Of a stretch of 64,000 bases of DNA, positions 21,125 through 31,814 are shown in pieces. Position numbers and translations under genes: made by a program. Below the pieces are notes generated by a model. That model saw only the letters and a program-made list of their open reading frames with translations. It did not search any database and had not been told where the DNA came from. Source of the DNA: Cristatella mucedo (taxonomy: Eukaryota; Bryozoa; Phylactolaemata; Cristatellidae); the NCBI GenBank assembly GCA_009760855.2, contig WPIO01000036.1, forward strand, positions 920,001 through 984,000, in the 5' to 3' direction. The stretch's first letter is position 1. The number at the start of each line of letters is the position of its first letter.

Positions 21125-23800
21125 CCAACAATATAATAATAATAATAATATTGCACTTGATAAAGCGCCCTCAGAGAACTTAATCTCTTTCTAGGCGCTT
21201 TACATTTGCTGCAAAGTGATACGCAATAGAATAGTAAGTAAAATCATGCTTGAAAAACAAACAAATAGAATAACATGGTTAGGGGTTACATGCACTGGGT
21301 CAGCATGCAAATGTGGTTAGTGGCAGCATGAACAGTGTCAGCACGCATAAGCACATCGAGGACGAATCACAAGGACCCACTAAATGCTGTCCTAAATAGG
21401 TATGTTTTTAAGTTTCTTTTAAATGTGGTCAGGTCAGGGGATGTTCTGATGCAGGTCGGGAGGGAGTTCCAGGCTGTGGGAGCATACGAGCTAAATGCAC
21501 GGTCTCCAAAGGATTTAAGGTTTGTGCGAGGTATTTCTAGACTGTTGGATTCCGAAAAGCGAGTGGTACGATGCTTTGCCTGATGGGTTAGTGTATCTGA
21601 AAGATAGGCTGGAGCCATAGAATGAAGAGACCTAAAAGTGAGCGACAAAACCTTGAAGTCAATCCGTTGCTTGACTGGTAACCAGTGCAGGTCGGCGAGA
21701 AGTGGAGTAATGTGGCAACTGCGACGCTCACGACAGACAAGCCTAGCTGCAGAGTTTTGCACCAGCTGCAATCGCCTGATCGCACATGCTGGTAGGCCAG
21801 TAAGCAGTGAGTTGCAGAAGTCGAGACGAGATGTCACGAATGCATGGACCAACTTGGACGTGGTATCCTTATCTAAACAAGCCCTAATTTTAGCAATGTT
21901 ATGAAGCTGAAAATAGGCTGATTTGACTGTGGAGCTGATGTGGTCGTCTAACGAGAGGTCGCTTTGGAATATGACACCTAGATTTCGAGCTGATGCAACT
22001 GGAGATATGCTGGCAGAGCCAATTTTGAAAGTCAGCCTTTCCAATTTCTGAATAACACTAGGTTTGCCCATAACTAGTAAGTTAGTTTTATCATCGTTTA
22101 GTTTTAGAAAATTTGCTGCCATCCATGATCGGATGTCATCAATGCATGCAGCAAGTGAGTTGAGAGAATTTGAGGTGCTCGAAGGCTGGGAGGGATCAAA
22201 GCAAAGGTACAACTGAGTGTCATCCGCATAGAAGTGAAAGCCTAGATTGTGCTTGGCAATCACATCAGCGAGAGGGAGAGTATAAACGGTGAAAAGGACC
22301 GGACCTAGCACAGAGCCCTGAGGTACTCCATATTTTAGAGGTACTTCAGATGATCTTTGTCCATTCACGTTAACACTCTGGAGTCTCCCACTGAGATAGG
22401 ACCTGAACCACTGCAGAGCAGTGCCAGTGATGCCCAGGCGAGATGAGAGGCGCTCTAGAAGTACTTTGTGATCGATGGTATCAAAAGCTGCCGAAAGATC
22501 GAGCAAAACAAGAAGAGACACTCTACCCATGTCTGCATTCCTAAGTAGGTCGTTGTATACCCGAAGCAATGCTGACTCTGTGGAGTGATTAGCTCTAAAG
22601 CCAGACTGGAACTTACTAGCAAGGTGTGAGGTTTCGATATACGAGTTCAGCTGGTCTGCCACGACCCGTTCCAGTGTCTTTGATAGGAATGGTAGAAGGG
22701 AGACTGGGCGGTAGTTGCTTAAGTTCTCTTGGTCTAGTGTAGCTTTCTTGAGAAGTGGCCTGACTACAGCTTTTTTGAAAGGTGCTGGGACCTGACCTGA
22801 GGCTAATGACATATTAATGATGTTGGTTATGCATGGCAGCAGCAGATCAATGCAACGTAGGAGCAGGACAGTGGGAATAGGGTCCAGTGGACTTGTTGTC
22901 TTCTTTGATTGAGATACGAGCTTTAGGACTACGTCACTCGTGACCTGTTTAAATGCAGACATTGAGGCGCAGCCAGGAACCGAGGAACAGCATTCTAGTG
23001 GGAAGGTTGTCATCGCAGGGATGGATTCCCTGATTTTGTCTATCTTCTGCACAAAGAATCGAGAGAAGCGATCGGCTAGATCATCACAAGGATCATCAGG
23101 TAAGGAGCTAACCTGGGAACGGTTGAGGAGATGGTTTATTGTCGACATCAGCATTTTTGGATTGTGCATCTGTGATTGAACAATGTTTCTATAGAAGCTA
23201 GACTTAGCCTTTGCTAGGATCGATTGGTACGACCTACAGTAGTCTTCATATGCCTGTCGATGGACAGTTAGTCCGGATCTTTTGTATGCCTTTTCAAGCT
23301 TTCGTTTAGTAGACTTGGCTAGTTTAATGTCTGTGGTAAACCATAGGCCGTCTGGGCGGGGGTGCACAGTGCGCTTTGTCAAAGGTGCAAACTCGTCGAG
23401 CGTGTCAGCTAGTGTCGTGTTGTAGCAATCTACCAGTGATGACAGATCGGAGGGAGGACTGAGCAGCAAAGGTGAAGCAGATATGCTCGCACGGACAGCA
23501 TCGATATCAAGGGTCTTGAGGTTTCGCGATTCACAGGTTATTTTAGAGGAGAATGTGGGCACACACTGTAGATTGAATGAGATCTGCATGTGGTCAGATA
23601 AGCAGGATTTGGTGATAACTGGTGATGACAAAGTGCAGTTATATGAGAAAAATTTGGTCGAGTGTGTGACCCTTGATGTGGGTAGGGCCATGCACATGAG
23701 CCACAAGAGATAATGAGTCTGTCAATGTACGAAATTCGGTGCTGAAAGCGTCAGATAAGTTATCGGTCGTTTAATTAGATGCTGGAAAAGTAGGCCGGTC
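21125..23800 (-). mobile_element. LINE-A, best-preserved copy (5'-truncated CR1/L2-like non-LTR retrotransposon)
   Basis: Minus-sense element of about 2.7 kb. The 3' end at 21125-21235 has the (ATT)n tail, the stem-loop GCGCC ... GGGCGC and GCAGCAAATGTAAAG. A 3' UTR and a long reverse-transcriptase frame follow (see 21367-23706). Above 23706 the apurinic-type endonuclease end is readable in another frame: THIKGHTLDQIF, then a one-base shift, then SDHMQISF. Everything 5' of that is absent, as expected for a target-primed insertion that stopped early. Smaller copies in the window share its ends and serve as its family. Confidence 0.95.
21367..23706 (-). CDS. Reverse transcriptase of LINE-A (779 codons, frame intact but 5'-truncated)
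   Basis: Multi-function retrotransposon protein: the C-terminal scrap of the endonuclease (CLSDHMQI near residue 36), a linker with basic helices (STKRKLEKAYKRSG), then the reverse transcriptase. Visible motifs: NYRPVSLLPFLSKTLERV, FRANHSTESALLRV, LLDLSAAFDTIDH (catalytic Asp), YGVPQGSVLGPVLF and FHFYADDTQLYL (catalytic YADD, about residues 493-496). Then follow WMAANFLKLNDDKTN and the thumb/C-terminal block RRLQLVQNSAARLVCRERR ... AWNSLPTC. This set is typical of the CR1/L2/Rex1 group of non-LTR elements. The first codons are not a true start: the frame is entered after a one-base insertion in a T run near 23655. The RT part looks recently active. Confidence 0.93.
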   Translation of the reverse strand: MWLMCMALPTSRVTHSTKFFSYNCTLSSPVITKSCLSDHMQISFNLQCVPTFSSKITCESRNLKTLDIDAVRASISASPLLLSPPSDLSSLVDCYNTTLADTLDEFAPLTKRTVHPRPDGLWFTTDIKLAKSTKRKLEKAYKRSGLTVHRQAYEDYCRSYQSILAKAKSSFYRNIVQSQMHNPKMLMSTINHLLNRSQVSSLPDDPCDDLADRFSRFFVQKIDKIRESIPAMTTFPLECCSSVPGCASMSAFKQVTSDVVLKLVSQSKKTTSPLDPIPTVLLLRCIDLLLPCITNIINMSLASGQVPAPFKKAVVRPLLKKATLDQENLSNYRPVSLLPFLSKTLERVVADQLNSYIETSHLASKFQSGFRANHSTESALLRVYNDLLRNADMGRVSLLVLLDLSAAFDTIDHKVLLERLSSRLGITGTALQWFRSYLSGRLQSVNVNGQRSSEVPLKYGVPQGSVLGPVLFTVYTLPLADVIAKHNLGFHFYADDTQLYLCFDPSQPSSTSNSLNSLAACIDDIRSWMAANFLKLNDDKTNLLVMGKPSVIQKLERLTFKIGSASISPVASARNLGVIFQSDLSLDDHISSTVKSAYFQLHNIAKIRACLDKDTTSKLVHAFVTSRLDFCNSLLTGLPACAIRRLQLVQNSAARLVCRERRSCHITPLLADLHWLPVKQRIDFKVLSLTFRSLHSMAPAYLSDTLTHQAKHRTTRFSESNSLEIPRTNLKSFGDRAFSSYAPTAWNSLPTCIRTSPDLTTFKRNLKTYLFRTAFSGSL

Positions 23801-23804
23801 GGAC

Positions 23805-24320
23805 TAATGCCTTGTTGTCTTAATTCTGTTACATTCTTTCACAGTCTTTCGGTTCATAAAATGTAAAGTTAGTAACTTTTTACTCTGTTCTGGGACTTTT
23901 AGTTTTGAAACTTCCAACCGAATATATATTTAGACTGTTTATGAACATTCTGCATACGCTTAAATTATTGAAAAAACTTAGAAGGTGCCATCGGTTCTTT
24001 GATATGATGAACAAGTGCATTTTAATGTATCACATGTCTTAATAAACAGCAATATACATATGTATATACCTCCTACACAGTACAGTGTATTTACGGAATA
24101 TTCGTACGCATATGTTGCTATGAGAGGTTTTATATTCCTATGTTATCGAGCGGAGGAAATGGTCGCAGGTAACTCGGCACAGCAGACGTAATGAATGTAA
24201 GTGTTCAGTACTTCTTTCCAATTTTCTTTGAATAAAGAACGAGATAAAGCTATCTGCCTTAGGAAAATACTCGCAGGCTTATCTTGATCGGAATAAATCC
24301 ATTAAAAAATACATATGTAA
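23805..24320. other. Unassigned AT-rich sequence
   Basis: No gene or family repeat recognised. Confidence 0.4.
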
Positions 24321-24321
24321 A

Positions 24322-24470
24322 TATAATTCATTTACATGGCGCCCGTAAGAGAACTTAGTCTCTATTCAGGCGCTCCAAAAATGCTACGGGGCTTGAGCCC
24401 ACGACCTCAGTCATTAGTACATTCACCTTGACCTTAGTTCGAGGTGAGCACTATCACCACCACTAACCTG
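24322..24470 (-). mobile_element. SINE-A
   Basis: Reversed copy: the ATAATTCATTTACATGGCGCC tail side, the GAGAACTTAGTCTC stem-loop, GGGCTTGAGCCCACGACC (B-box complement) and a decayed head near 24465. Confidence 0.85.
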
Positions 24471-24652
24471 TGGTCTGAGGAATAAATGCTGCCGCACTGA
24501 AACACTGCAACGGGCTCACTTTAGCGAAAGCGGGAGTAATTTTAAATCGAACTTCTTGCATTGCTTAAATGGCCCTAGAGCTGCAACCATCACGTCGTCA
24601 GTAGCAGGCACAGTTCATTCAGGCGACGTATCGGGATTCAGCGAAACATAGA

Positions 24653-24715
24653 GATGCCCAAGTAGCCGTTCAGTGCCCCAAGTAGCCGTTCAGTAGCCGT
24701 ACAGTAGCTGTACGA
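24653..24715. repeat. Short tandem AAGTAGCCGTTCAGT repeats
   Basis: CAAGTAGCCGTTCAGT occurs twice exactly, followed by two shortened GTAGCCGTACAGTAG variants. Confidence 0.7.
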
Positions 24716-24825
24716 CCTGCATTGACGACAGTTGAACGTTGAAACCTTTAAACTACCATCGTTAGTGCACAACTATGGTTGGTGGAGTCACTTTCCGCCG
24801 TTTCTTCTTCTTTCCGTTTTCGCAG

Positions 24826-24993
24826 TCACTCTGGATTCAAAATGCGGTCTTCTGGTGGGCGCAGCTTTCAGATGAGCATGAATACACTCAAGTTAACTCA
24901 GAACTTTACAGCAATGCCTTTCGTAATTCGCATCCAGTTTGGCGTTCTGCGGTCCGCTGGAGTTCTCTACATGACCACGGGCGAACCAAGTGA
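24826..24993 (+). CDS. Unidentified candidate terminal exon
   Basis: Preceded by an excellent acceptor (a long pyrimidine tract ending TTTTCGCAG at 24825). Two frames stay open. One reads SLWIQNAVFWWAQLSDEHEY to a TGA at 24991. The other reads HSGFKMRSSGGRSFQMSM to a TAG near 25024. No donor is obvious, so a last exon is the simplest reading. Neither product was recognised. The feature rests on the splice site and the open frames only. Confidence 0.3.
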   Translation, partial: SLWIQNAVFWWAQLSDEHEYTQVNSELYSNAFRNSHPVWRSAVRWSSLHDHGRTK

Positions 24994-25029
24994 CCGACTT
25001 TCAATATTCTGGCCAAAAGTATAGCAAAC

Positions 25030-25740
25030 TAATGATGCCAGCAGTGCTCTACTCTACAGAAAAATATATCATGCGGCTTCTCGCATGGGATAATTGAAAT
25101 AATAACTGTAATAGTAGGTTGCTTGCACACCACCCTAATAGAACTTAATATATGTCCATATGTTTTAGAACTCGCAGTAATTGAATCCATATTCAAGGGT
25201 TACTTACTGGTTATTACACGGCATGAAGCATGCAAAAGCAAACGAGTTTTATACTTGAGTCAGCACGCTCAAGATGCATGACGACACTCTTGGCAGCCTG
25301 AGAGTAAGACCTCTGGCAAGTCGCATGCACCGAATCATCATGCACATGGAATAAAAATAATAATCACGATAGTTCGTGTGCGTATAGCCCTAAGAGCAAC
25401 TAGTCTCTGTCCTGGTCTTTTACTAGTCGCTGCCAGAGAATCATTACCCAGGGATAGTAACGAGAAGGTTATTTAGTCTGCAAAACGAGCAAGTATCATG
25501 CTTTGGCCAGCTCGAGATAATATTAAGATACTCCAGGCCGCCGACTTTAAGGCCTGTTGCTGGTAATACATACTCTGTCGTGCACAGCTACTCACTCGAA
25601 GTGCTTGCGTACAGCATGCATGAACAAATGAGAAGCGCTCACTGGGTAAAAGAGGAAGCTAGCGGCACACGTGTGCGTCATTAGCTGCGACGTTAACAAT
25701 GTCACGCGATTGCATGTAGTGACCGTAGCCGTGTATGCAT
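25030..25740. other. Unassigned sequence
   Basis: No supported gene. A weak reversed SINE-A/LINE-A-type hairpin (CCTAAGAGCAACTAGTCTCT) sits at about 25388-25420. Confidence 0.4.
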
Positions 25741-26127
25741 CAAATGTCTGAATGAAATCGGAAACGGTGAGGTAAGGTGTGGCAGGCCAGGCATTGGACT
25801 GGTCTCGGCCAAGCTCTGCATTTCCTCCCGAGTTCCGCCCTCCGCTGGCTTACTATTCTCTTCTGTGCACTCCGCTCGACCTCAAGCTTACTAGTGTCCG
25901 TTGCACTTGGCCAGCTAAGCCCACTCCGATCAAGTCCGTGCACCGAGCCCGGCGTGCACGCACCCTCAGCCGAAGGTCGCAGTCGATCGCCACAGTCTGC
26001 GGCACTTGCACTGCGTCAATTGCATCACCCTGTCCACTGAGGGATTACAGCCAGTCGAGAAGCGCGCTGCAGGCTGAGCGAATGAGATCGACGCGCTTCC
26101 GAACGCTCCCGTGAGCTCGCGCTGCCA

Positions 26128-26358
26128 TTGGATTCAGATACGTTTTGGAAGCTTTTGGCGGGCGAAGTCGACCAAGTGGCATCAGTGCGTGTTGGTGAAG
26201 GTCGACTGCTCACCGCTCTTCTGCACTGCTTGCATGTGCTCACAAAGACTCGCCGAGCAATCGCAGAAACGCTCGGCGAGATTGAGCACCACTGCGTCGT
26301 CTGCGACAGCTCCTTCGGCAGCCGTGCTACCAAGCAGATGGCTAAGAGCCACGTCTCG
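26128..26358 (+). CDS. Unidentified candidate exon
   Basis: The plus frame reads FWKLLAGEVDQVASVRVGEG, then LLTALLHCLHVLTKTRRAI, ETLGEIEHHCVVCDSSFGS, and ends KSHVS at a good donor TCG/GTGAGA (GT at 26359). The regular alternation of hydrophobic residues and the amphipathic Leu-rich helix look protein-like, and CVVC plus HH could bind a metal. The 5' border is unclear (GGATTCAG at 26136 is a weak acceptor, and there is no ATG). The region is GC-rich, and a long minus-strand frame (26025-26369) overlaps it. Not recognised. Confidence 0.33.
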
Positions 26359-26699
26359 GTGAGAGGCAAGCGAAATTAGCGCTGCCCTGTCCTTTCCCAT
26401 ACTTCGATCGCTGAAGCTATTTGGGCTACTTCACCACCACTGCACTTGCCATGATTAAATCTAAGCTCGTCACCTGCGTTAGAGCGAGCTAGCAGCATTC
26501 TAAAACTGCCATTCCTTGGCGAGAGGTTGGATCCTTGGTAAGTGATTGACTTCGAAATGTGCAATGATTTAAACTTACAGGTCAAGTGGACAGTCAAAGA
26601 AGTATGTGATCAATTTTTTGTACAAGAACATCCTAAAAACATGAAAATTGAGTTTCAAAAATAAAATTTAGATTATTTGTTGAATAAACTTATGTAGAG

Positions 26700-26805
26700 T
26701 AAACCTTTATCGCCACTGTGAGCGGTGGTGATGGCCGTAAAGGCTCTTCTGTCGCTATACAAAAAGAGGCTGTTAAATCAGCTAGCATTTCTTTTAAACC
26801 TGTTG
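26700..26805 (+). mobile_element. SINE-B, 5'-truncated
   Basis: CCTTTATCGCCACTG, GGCCGTAAAGGCTCTTCTG, CGCTATACAAAAAGAGGC and the TTAAATCAGCTAGCATTTCT tail. Confidence 0.85.
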
Positions 26806-26941
26806 CGTAGCTAGCCTCCGAGTCTCAGCTTAGAGCTCAACAGATAGAAGTAAGACTTGTTTTAGACGCCGCTTGCAAAGGCCTCCCATCGGCACTTTTA
26901 GGTTTCTATTCGACAAGTTGGTTTGGTAAGGCAGTTCGGGT

Positions 26942-26942
<1 letters not shown>

Positions 26943-27017
<75 letters not shown>

Positions 27018-27045
27018 TATATATATCTCTCTCTCTCTCTCTCCA
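26943..27045. repeat. (AT)n(TC)n microsatellite
   Basis: About 80 bp of pure AT, then a short TC run. Confidence 0.97.
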
Positions 27046-27057
27046 AAGGCCGAAAAT

Positions 27058-27210
27058 GGAGCTGTAGCCGTCTGTACTGGTCGGTGATAGTGAAGGAAGA
27101 AAGGTATTCGCTCTCACAACCGATATCGTCGGTTCGAATCCTGCACTTGGGTTATTTAGTATAGCCAACAGCAAGCATTGATGATAGTCAATAAGCTGTT
27201 TAATCAGCTA
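27058..27210 (+). mobile_element. SINE-B, decayed
   Basis: Head GTAGCCGTCTGTACTGG, exact B box GGTTCGAATCC, then a diverged body ending AAGCTGTTTAATCAGCTATG. Confidence 0.65.
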
Positions 27211-27594
27211 TGAATCTGCTCTATTTTTCACTTCTCAGTCCACTATGGAGGTTACTCTCAGATAAGTCATTCAATTCCTATAATTACAATGATTCTCATG
27301 GAGACGATACTTGAAACTGCTGCTGCTCTAGGGCACAGATACTTCAGCGAACCTCAAATAGACAGTGGCGAGAAAGGTAACAGTATCGCGCCTATACTTT
27401 TCCCCGAGTTTGTTAGAAATTGATATTTGGCTGAAGATTCTCTGTAAACTTGGTGCGGTGTGGCGGCGTACGTGCGCGATTCTACTCTACGGGCCGCATC
27501 ATAAAAGTCCGTCATGCCGTTTCTTTCAGAGGCAGGGGAACCACTTCGGCCTGATAAATATTTATTTAAGGAGGTCACTGTGGCTTTCAGTTTG

Positions 27595-27740
27595 AGCTTT
27601 TATACATTTCGGTAGCAAGGTCCGAGTGTATGACGTCGCAGACGGCTCACCGAATGCACCTCTTGCGGAATAAAGGCAGTCGGGTACGGCGTTCCTCTGC
27701 TCGTCTGCGTTTACTCGGTCAGCTGCCGTCTCCTCAATGT
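27595..27740 (+). promoter_or_regulatory. Second LTR-like TATA/poly(A) module
   Basis: TTTTATACA at 27598-27606 is followed by AATAAA at 27669-27674, then a GC-richer segment. The spacing again resembles an LTR R region. Ends and target duplication were not found, so this is tentative. Confidence 0.25.
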
Positions 27741-28186
27741 CCTTCGAACAAGGGAGAGCGTCGTGAGAGCTATCGCTAAAAAGCGTCAGTAAAAATTCAT
27801 ACATATCATATGGCCTCGATGTCTGCAGTCATTTAATTGTATCTTTTATTAATAGACCTTGCCCGTTAGAGAGGTTGCGAAATAATTAGATTGACGGCGC
27901 AAAAAAGCCTGCGGGTGGTAGGTACATTGTCTATGGTGGCTAAAACACCCCGTCCGACTGTTGGACCGGATCTCGATTATCCACACCAATCATTACAGCC
28001 GTTCAAGCATCCCTATTTGTTCGAAAACTTCTCCGTAAACTAGATTTTTCGCCTCGGATGCTCGGCAACTCGTTCCACGTGGATAGCGGTAGCAGGCGCC
28101 GCGGTTCCGGCGACGTAGTGGGCGATGCACCGCCTTCGGCGTGGAAATTGAAGGTATGCCTGCAGCGATGTTTCCGCAAGATTTTG

Positions 28187-28426
28187 CTACGCACACTTCA
28201 CTAGCGCCGAGCGCATCCGGAAAGCTTGCTCAAGGTCAGTTTTTCTCAGGAGCATCAATATCATCATGTCAACATTAACATATGTCGTCAACCTTTGCAC
28301 GGCAACCGTATTTGTAGATTTCCTGAGGCGAGAAAAATGCGTTTTTGAGTTGCCGAGGAGGCTGCGCGATCGCCGAATCGGTCTGAATAGCTTGCTTCTG
28401 AATAGCGTCCTTTTGACTCTCGCCAT
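28187..28426 (-). CDS. Unidentified small frame (79 codons) starting in a YY1-like site
   Basis: Begins MARVKRTLFRSKLFRPIRRS, strongly basic, and ends QAFRMRSALVKCA. The start has a favourable context (AAGAAGATGG). Possible splice signals (CTCGCCTCAG) lie inside, so the stop at 28187 need not be the true end. No domain recognised. It faces the short plus-strand frame at 28471 across the symmetric element 28422-28475. Confidence 0.3.
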   Translation of the reverse strand: MARVKRTLFRSKLFRPIRRSRSLLGNSKTHFSRLRKSTNTVAVQRLTTYVNVDMMILMLLRKTDLEQAFRMRSALVKCA

Positions 28427-28475
28427 CTTCTTAGAGCTGTGAGCGAAGTGAGCGGCACGTGTCTTAGAAGATGGC
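28422..28475. promoter_or_regulatory. Inverted AAGATGGC (YY1/PHO-like) sites at a divergent start
   Basis: GCCATCTTCTTAGAG at 28422-28436 is inverted as GTCTTAGAAGATGGC at 28461-28475 (13 of 15 positions). Each arm contains AAGATGGC, the core of the YY1/Pleiohomeotic site that often lies just after the start of transcription. Each arm also provides an ATG in good context, one per strand. Binding is inferred. Confidence 0.4.
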
Positions 28476-28566
28476 CGGCCTCGATTGCGGCTTCCGCGCG
28501 CGGTGCGCCTACAGCGAGGAGTTTCGGGCTCTTCTTCCGAAGTGGAAATGTAACGAAATTTCTTAA
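28471..28566 (+). CDS. Unidentified short frame, divergent partner
   Basis: 31-codon frame starting MAGLDCGFRARCAYSEEFR in GC-rich DNA, in good start context. It could be the 5' part of a first coding exon, but no convincing donor lies in it. Unrecognised. Confidence 0.2.
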   Translation: MAGLDCGFRARCAYSEEFRALLPKWKCNEIS

Positions 28567-28569
28567 TGT

Positions 28570-29740
28570 ATTAAAATTAAAAGTATCTTAAATGTAATTA
28601 AATTTCGGCGCTAGAGTGGCTTTCTTTTTCAGCGTGCAGCGTGCAGCTGCTTTTTCCTAGGATGGGGCGATCGATGCTTTTAGACGGGCACGTTATCCGA
28701 GGTAGGACAGTTAGCCGTTGCGGTGTGGCATCGCAGGTTGGGCGTAAGCGACTGCTTTATTGCGTTCACAAATCCTTTCTGGTGGCACCCTTTCGGTTTC
28801 CTATTAAAACATTACCGTAAATGAGGGAAAGTCAATTTTTTTTATAAACGCGTTTAGAGGAACGCTACAAAGGCAGTTCTTGCTGCACTAGTTCATAGAC
28901 TTAGTTGTTCTCAGATGGTCTCTTAATGCACCTTTCCTGTTAAGAAGTTACTGTAAAATTTGAAATTTAAATCCGTTAGGCTGCTACACAGCGAAACACG
29001 AGTACAGTTGATAAAACTCAATGATTTTTGATAACGTGTGAAAGTATCAAACAAAATCCGAATTGAACTCCTGCAATCGTTCACGCACAGAACTGAATTT
29101 GCATTTGAAATCCAACGTCGAGGCATCAATTGTCGACTGAGTTGCGGAATTTAAAAGGCACAAAGCTTCACAGAAAATAAGCTTTTTAAAAGTCACTAGC
29201 ATGTACCTCAACAAACATTAATCAAGCATCTCGATGTTCCAAGATTCATTAAGTTGTTTCACCAGCTGCATACTATGCGGAGATCTACAAATTTATTATT
29301 TGTAGATATGCTGCTTCCGATTTACTGCTGTGTGAGACACGGTTTTTTAATCGTTTTTATATGCTTTGTCTTATGTTGAACTCGTCAAAAACTTCACATC
29401 TCATTTCTCACATTTTTCTTTTGAAATTTGTACACAAAATATTGGATCTTTGGTCTAATCTTCTCAGTATCTCCTTGAAATTTAACCTCGAAGTGTGACA
29501 GACGGACAGACACACCAAAGACATCATAAGCTGATCATTTGGAATGCTATCAGGATTGTCAACCAGTAACACTATTTATTTTGAAAACTTAGCATAACTA
29601 ACCTTACAGAATGTCCCGTTAATACCTAGTAGCTTCAATTAGTTTTCGCATACTGAAAAGAAATCAGTTAATTCTCGACTTATTCAGAAGTCTAATAATC
29701 GGGTAGTTGGTCACTTGACCTTGCCACAGATGCGCTACCG
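28570..29740. other. Unassigned AT-rich sequence
   Basis: No exon or family repeat recognised. Confidence 0.4.
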
Positions 29741-29743
29741 GTC

Positions 29744-29772
29744 CCTGCAGATGGCTAAGCGCCATCTGCAGG
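29744..29772. repeat. Perfect inverted repeat (12-bp arms, 5-nt loop)
   Basis: CCTGCAGATGGC, loop TAAGC, GCCATCTGCAGG, followed directly by a T run. The arms again contain GCCATCTG. Confidence 0.9.
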
Positions 29773-30315
29773 ATTTTTTCTGCTGATATTTTTCTGCTGC
29801 CGTGGTTAATTTAAATGGTATTGCGGAACTAGAAATATCGCGCGCGAGCTAGCAATCGCTAGTCAGCTGTCCTAGGCTGGCTACGTTGTACGCTATCATT
29901 ATTTTGCTGGTCGGTGCTGCACTTGGCATTCACCGAACAGGCGGCACTGCCGCAGCATCAGGCGAGCACATTTAACGCACGGTCTCGAGCAGTTCGCGAA
30001 TATTCCGTCAGTGCCATAGCTCGCTCGCACCGATCGCACGAGCCTCTTCCGGCTCCGTCGCTCGGCAGCACCAACCATCACGTTGCGCACGCGCGCGCTC
30101 TCCGTCTCTTCAAGATCTCCTCTGCGGGGCGAGACGCCAACAGAGGAGGGCCGACGCAGCGACGAAGCAACTTCAACTGGCGGCCGCCGGTCACGTGCTT
30201 TACAAATTGCACCTACTACTTTCCTCGCGACGCTCAGACCGAATCGCCGACGACCCGTTCTCGAGCCGGAAGTGTGCCGCAGATCGAAGCGGCGTGCCGC
30301 GTCAGAGAGTCGCTC

Positions 30316-30718
30316 ATGGCCGCCCGCCACGCGCTCTGCAAGTACGAGCGAACCAAATACGTACTCCGGCTGCTCGAGCGCGACCACTTCGCGTCTAAGA
30401 CCTGCTCGGGCAAGCCTCAGTCTGCGTCGTCGAAGCCGCTCGTGTCTCGATCGCGGCCGCCCAGCGACGACGACGCCACGGCGACGTCCTGCAAGCGCGG
30501 GCTTCGAGCGCCCGCGGACGTGCAAATTCGCCGCCACCGCGGCGCCGCCGCCGCCGCCGCGCCCATCCGAGTCGCAGTGCGAAATCGAGAAGCGGTGACT
30601 GCCGAAGGGGCCTCCGGCGCCGAGACGTGCACGCGAGCGGCGAGCTTTGTCAGCACGATGGCGTCTGCGATGTGCTCGACTTGCTCACCGCAGAAGAAGA
30701 ACGCAACGCCCGCTAACG
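30316..30718 (+). CDS. Candidate first coding exon, GC/CpG-rich (unidentified)
   Basis: The frame from ATG 30316 reads MAARHALCKYERTKYVLRLL, an Ala/Arg-rich middle, and CSTCSPQKKNATPANG. It ends at a strong donor AACG/GTAAGG (GT at 30719). A second ATG at 30658 (CACGATGG, better context) would give only MASAMCSTCSPQKKNATPANG. The surrounding 29.9-30.95 kb is a CpG-rich island, as at many animal promoters. A long overlapping minus-strand frame (29899-30537) is likely compositional. Function unknown. A later exon could be that at 36763. Confidence 0.4.
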
Positions 30719-31059
30719 GTAAGGGAGGCAGCCGGCTGCGATCGAGCGACAGGGCGCGGAAACCGTCGAATAAGCGTCCGCCGCAAAAGGGCGGAGCAGC
30801 TACGCTAGCCTCGCTATGCGGTAGGCACGGGCGTTTCCGAGGAGCGATTGAAGCTCTCCAACTTACGCTGCAAAATTCTAGAAGCTCGCGTACGTTCGAG
30901 ATCTTTCTGAAGCAGCCCCTTAATCAAAATAATGAAATATCAAAGTTATGGGTCGTTCAGAGTTCGTCGGATGCAGCTATGTTTAAAGTCGTTTGAAGCT
31001 CTTTGGGAATGATAACTTGACGTTGGATGTGCGGCATTCCTTTGAAGGTCTCGGCTATA

Positions 31060-31290
31060 ATTCCTGCGTGTGCTTATGTTGTGCTGACACTGTGCGTGCT
31101 GCCACTAACAATATTTGCATGCTGACCCTGTGCATGTCACCTCTAACCGTATTATGCTTGTAGACATTTAGCATGCTACCTTTAGCCATTCGACCTTACT
31201 TCGCTTGCAGTAAATGTAAAATGCCTAGAAAGAGATTAAGTTATCTGAGGGCACTATATCAAGTGTGCTGTTATTATTACTATTACGCGT
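31060..31290 (+). mobile_element. LINE-A 3' end
   Basis: GCTGACACTGTGCGTGCTGCC, then GCATGCTGACCCTGTGCATG, the stem-loop (ATGCC ... GGCAC variant) and a TTATTATTACTATT tail. Confidence 0.9.
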
Positions 31291-31310
31291 ACACTTTTCT
31301 ATGTGCTCTC

Positions 31311-31606
<296 letters not shown>

Positions 31607-31814
31607 TCTTAGTATTTATCTCGCTCTTTCGTTGCGGAACCATTCCTCTCTTTTGGTAATTTCTCACCTTTTGTCTTTTCCTATCTGTAACTTCAACTAT
31701 CAGCCGTGAGAAGGCGTTTTTGAATGCGTATTTACATTCGCTTGGGCTCTTTTCATTGGTTGAAGCTTAGTCTTTTCTCACTTTTGGTTATTATCAGTTT
31801 ATATATATAGTTTA

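Noticed and set aside
21335..21904. Plus-strand frames opposite the LINE-A reverse transcriptase
   Set aside because: Antisense of the retrotransposon coding region.
29899..30537. 212-codon minus-strand Arg-rich frame
   Set aside because: Overlaps the CpG island and is low-complexity; the plus-strand frame has a start and a donor, this one has neither.
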